The notes below the pieces were generated by a model. It made no database searches. It saw only the letters and a program-made list of their open reading frames with translations, and was not told where the DNA came from. A program made the position numbers and the translations under genes. DNA of 5,951 nt from positions 1 through 5,951 of the forward strand of contig CAJUKV010000101.1 in NCBI GenBank assembly GCA_910587305.1, given 5' to 3'. Origin of the DNA: an uncultured Lachnospiraceae bacterium. GTDB lineage: Bacteria > Bacillota > Clostridia > Lachnospirales > Lachnospiraceae. Shown here one piece after another: positions 5,712 through 5,951 of the stretch (positions within the stretch are counted from its first letter, which is position 1; each line of letters begins with the position of its first letter).

Positions 5712-5904
5712 CTACGCCTTTCTCCTCCAGAATATGTTCCATGCCGTTTGTTTTCAGATAGTCAATCCCTATATGCTGGATGATCCTTAACGCCTCCAAT
5801 GTTTTCATTCCCATATCATCCGTTAAGGAATACATTTTGGGATTATCAAAATGCTCCATAATTGCACAGGCGATGCAGTACCTACTCCCCATCCCAAATG
5901 TCTT
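5701..5904 (-). pseudogene. Second, degenerate oxidoreductase remnant joined to unknown sequence
   Basis: The frame begins after a TGA at 5905-5907 and reads about 67 codons to the TAG at 5701-5703. Its first part, GMGSRYCIACAIMEHFDNP, aligns with GMESGYCAVSAVMEHFDNP in the remnant at 3778-4101; the DNA agrees at about 45 of 56 positions (5836-5891 against 3892-3947). The other ~43 residues, ending MEHILEEKGVVPD, do not match the tail of the first remnant and are not recognised. The GRILFAGE region is missing. The first ATG (5890-5892) has a G-rich stretch directly in front but no properly spaced ribosome site, so expression as a 63-aa protein is possible but unlikely. It is best read as a recombined, decayed paralogue. 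Confidence 0.6.
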
Positions 5905-5915
5905 TCATACTTAAT

Positions 5916-5924
5916 TGCTATAAT
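5916..5924 (+). promoter_or_regulatory. Possible plus-strand extended -10 reading off the right edge
   Basis: TGCTATAAT matches the extended -10 consensus exactly on the plus strand. There is no -35, and whatever it would drive lies outside the window. It is A+T-rich sequence where such a match can arise by chance. Confidence 0.25.
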
Positions 5925-5951
5925 CTACATCATATTTTGAAATAAACCCCT

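Noticed and set aside
1..5951. CRISPR array, tRNA, rRNA, transposase or integrase
   Set aside because: No regularly spaced direct repeats, no cloverleaf with T-loop signature, no rRNA-like stretch and no recombinase motifs were found on either strand.

Overview
The window looks like accessory or mobile-element DNA from a gut-type Firmicute, probably class Clostridia. The evidence is moderate G+C, strong AGGAGG-type ribosome sites, OmpR/VanR-like two-component proteins, SPII lipoproteins with L-x-G-C lipoboxes, and a Cro/C1 regulator with a membrane tail. No 16S, tRNA, transposase, integrase or relaxase is visible, so the mobile-element idea is inference. All convincing genes lie on the minus strand.

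Left part (1-3750): a sensory cassette. A response regulator (3019-3690) and a histidine kinase (1671-3035, TTG start, 17-nt overlap) form an operon. Its promoter has an extended -10 (TGTTATAAT) and a palindromic operator candidate at the -35 position. After a hairpin at 1623-1656 comes a separate gene for a 446-aa lipoprotein (159-1499). That protein is an internal tandem duplication of one ~180-residue domain. TTGAA-type motifs occur upstream of both transcription units, so the regulator may control itself and the lipoprotein. A nested inverted repeat (33-116) closes the cassette.

Middle (3778-4412): a truncated C-terminal end of an FAD-dependent oxidoreductase of the geranylgeranyl-reductase/FixC type, with no N-terminal Rossmann domain. 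It abuts a small intact DUF3221-like lipoprotein gene (4104-4412).

Right part (4413-5951): a gene-free stretch of 475 bases (4413-4887), G+C-rich and full of stable inverted repeats. One is a 24-bp stem whose four non-Watson-Crick pairs are all G-U on the plus strand, suggesting selection on a plus-strand RNA or single-stranded DNA fold. Then come an XRE regulator with two transmembrane helices (4888-5418), a 19-codon ORF with a near-ideal promoter and Shine-Dalgarno (5558-5617), and a second, degenerate remnant of the same oxidoreductase family (5701-5904). The two remnants share about 80% identity over ~56 bases and flank the lipoprotein/structured region/XRE block, pointing to repeated rearrangement here.
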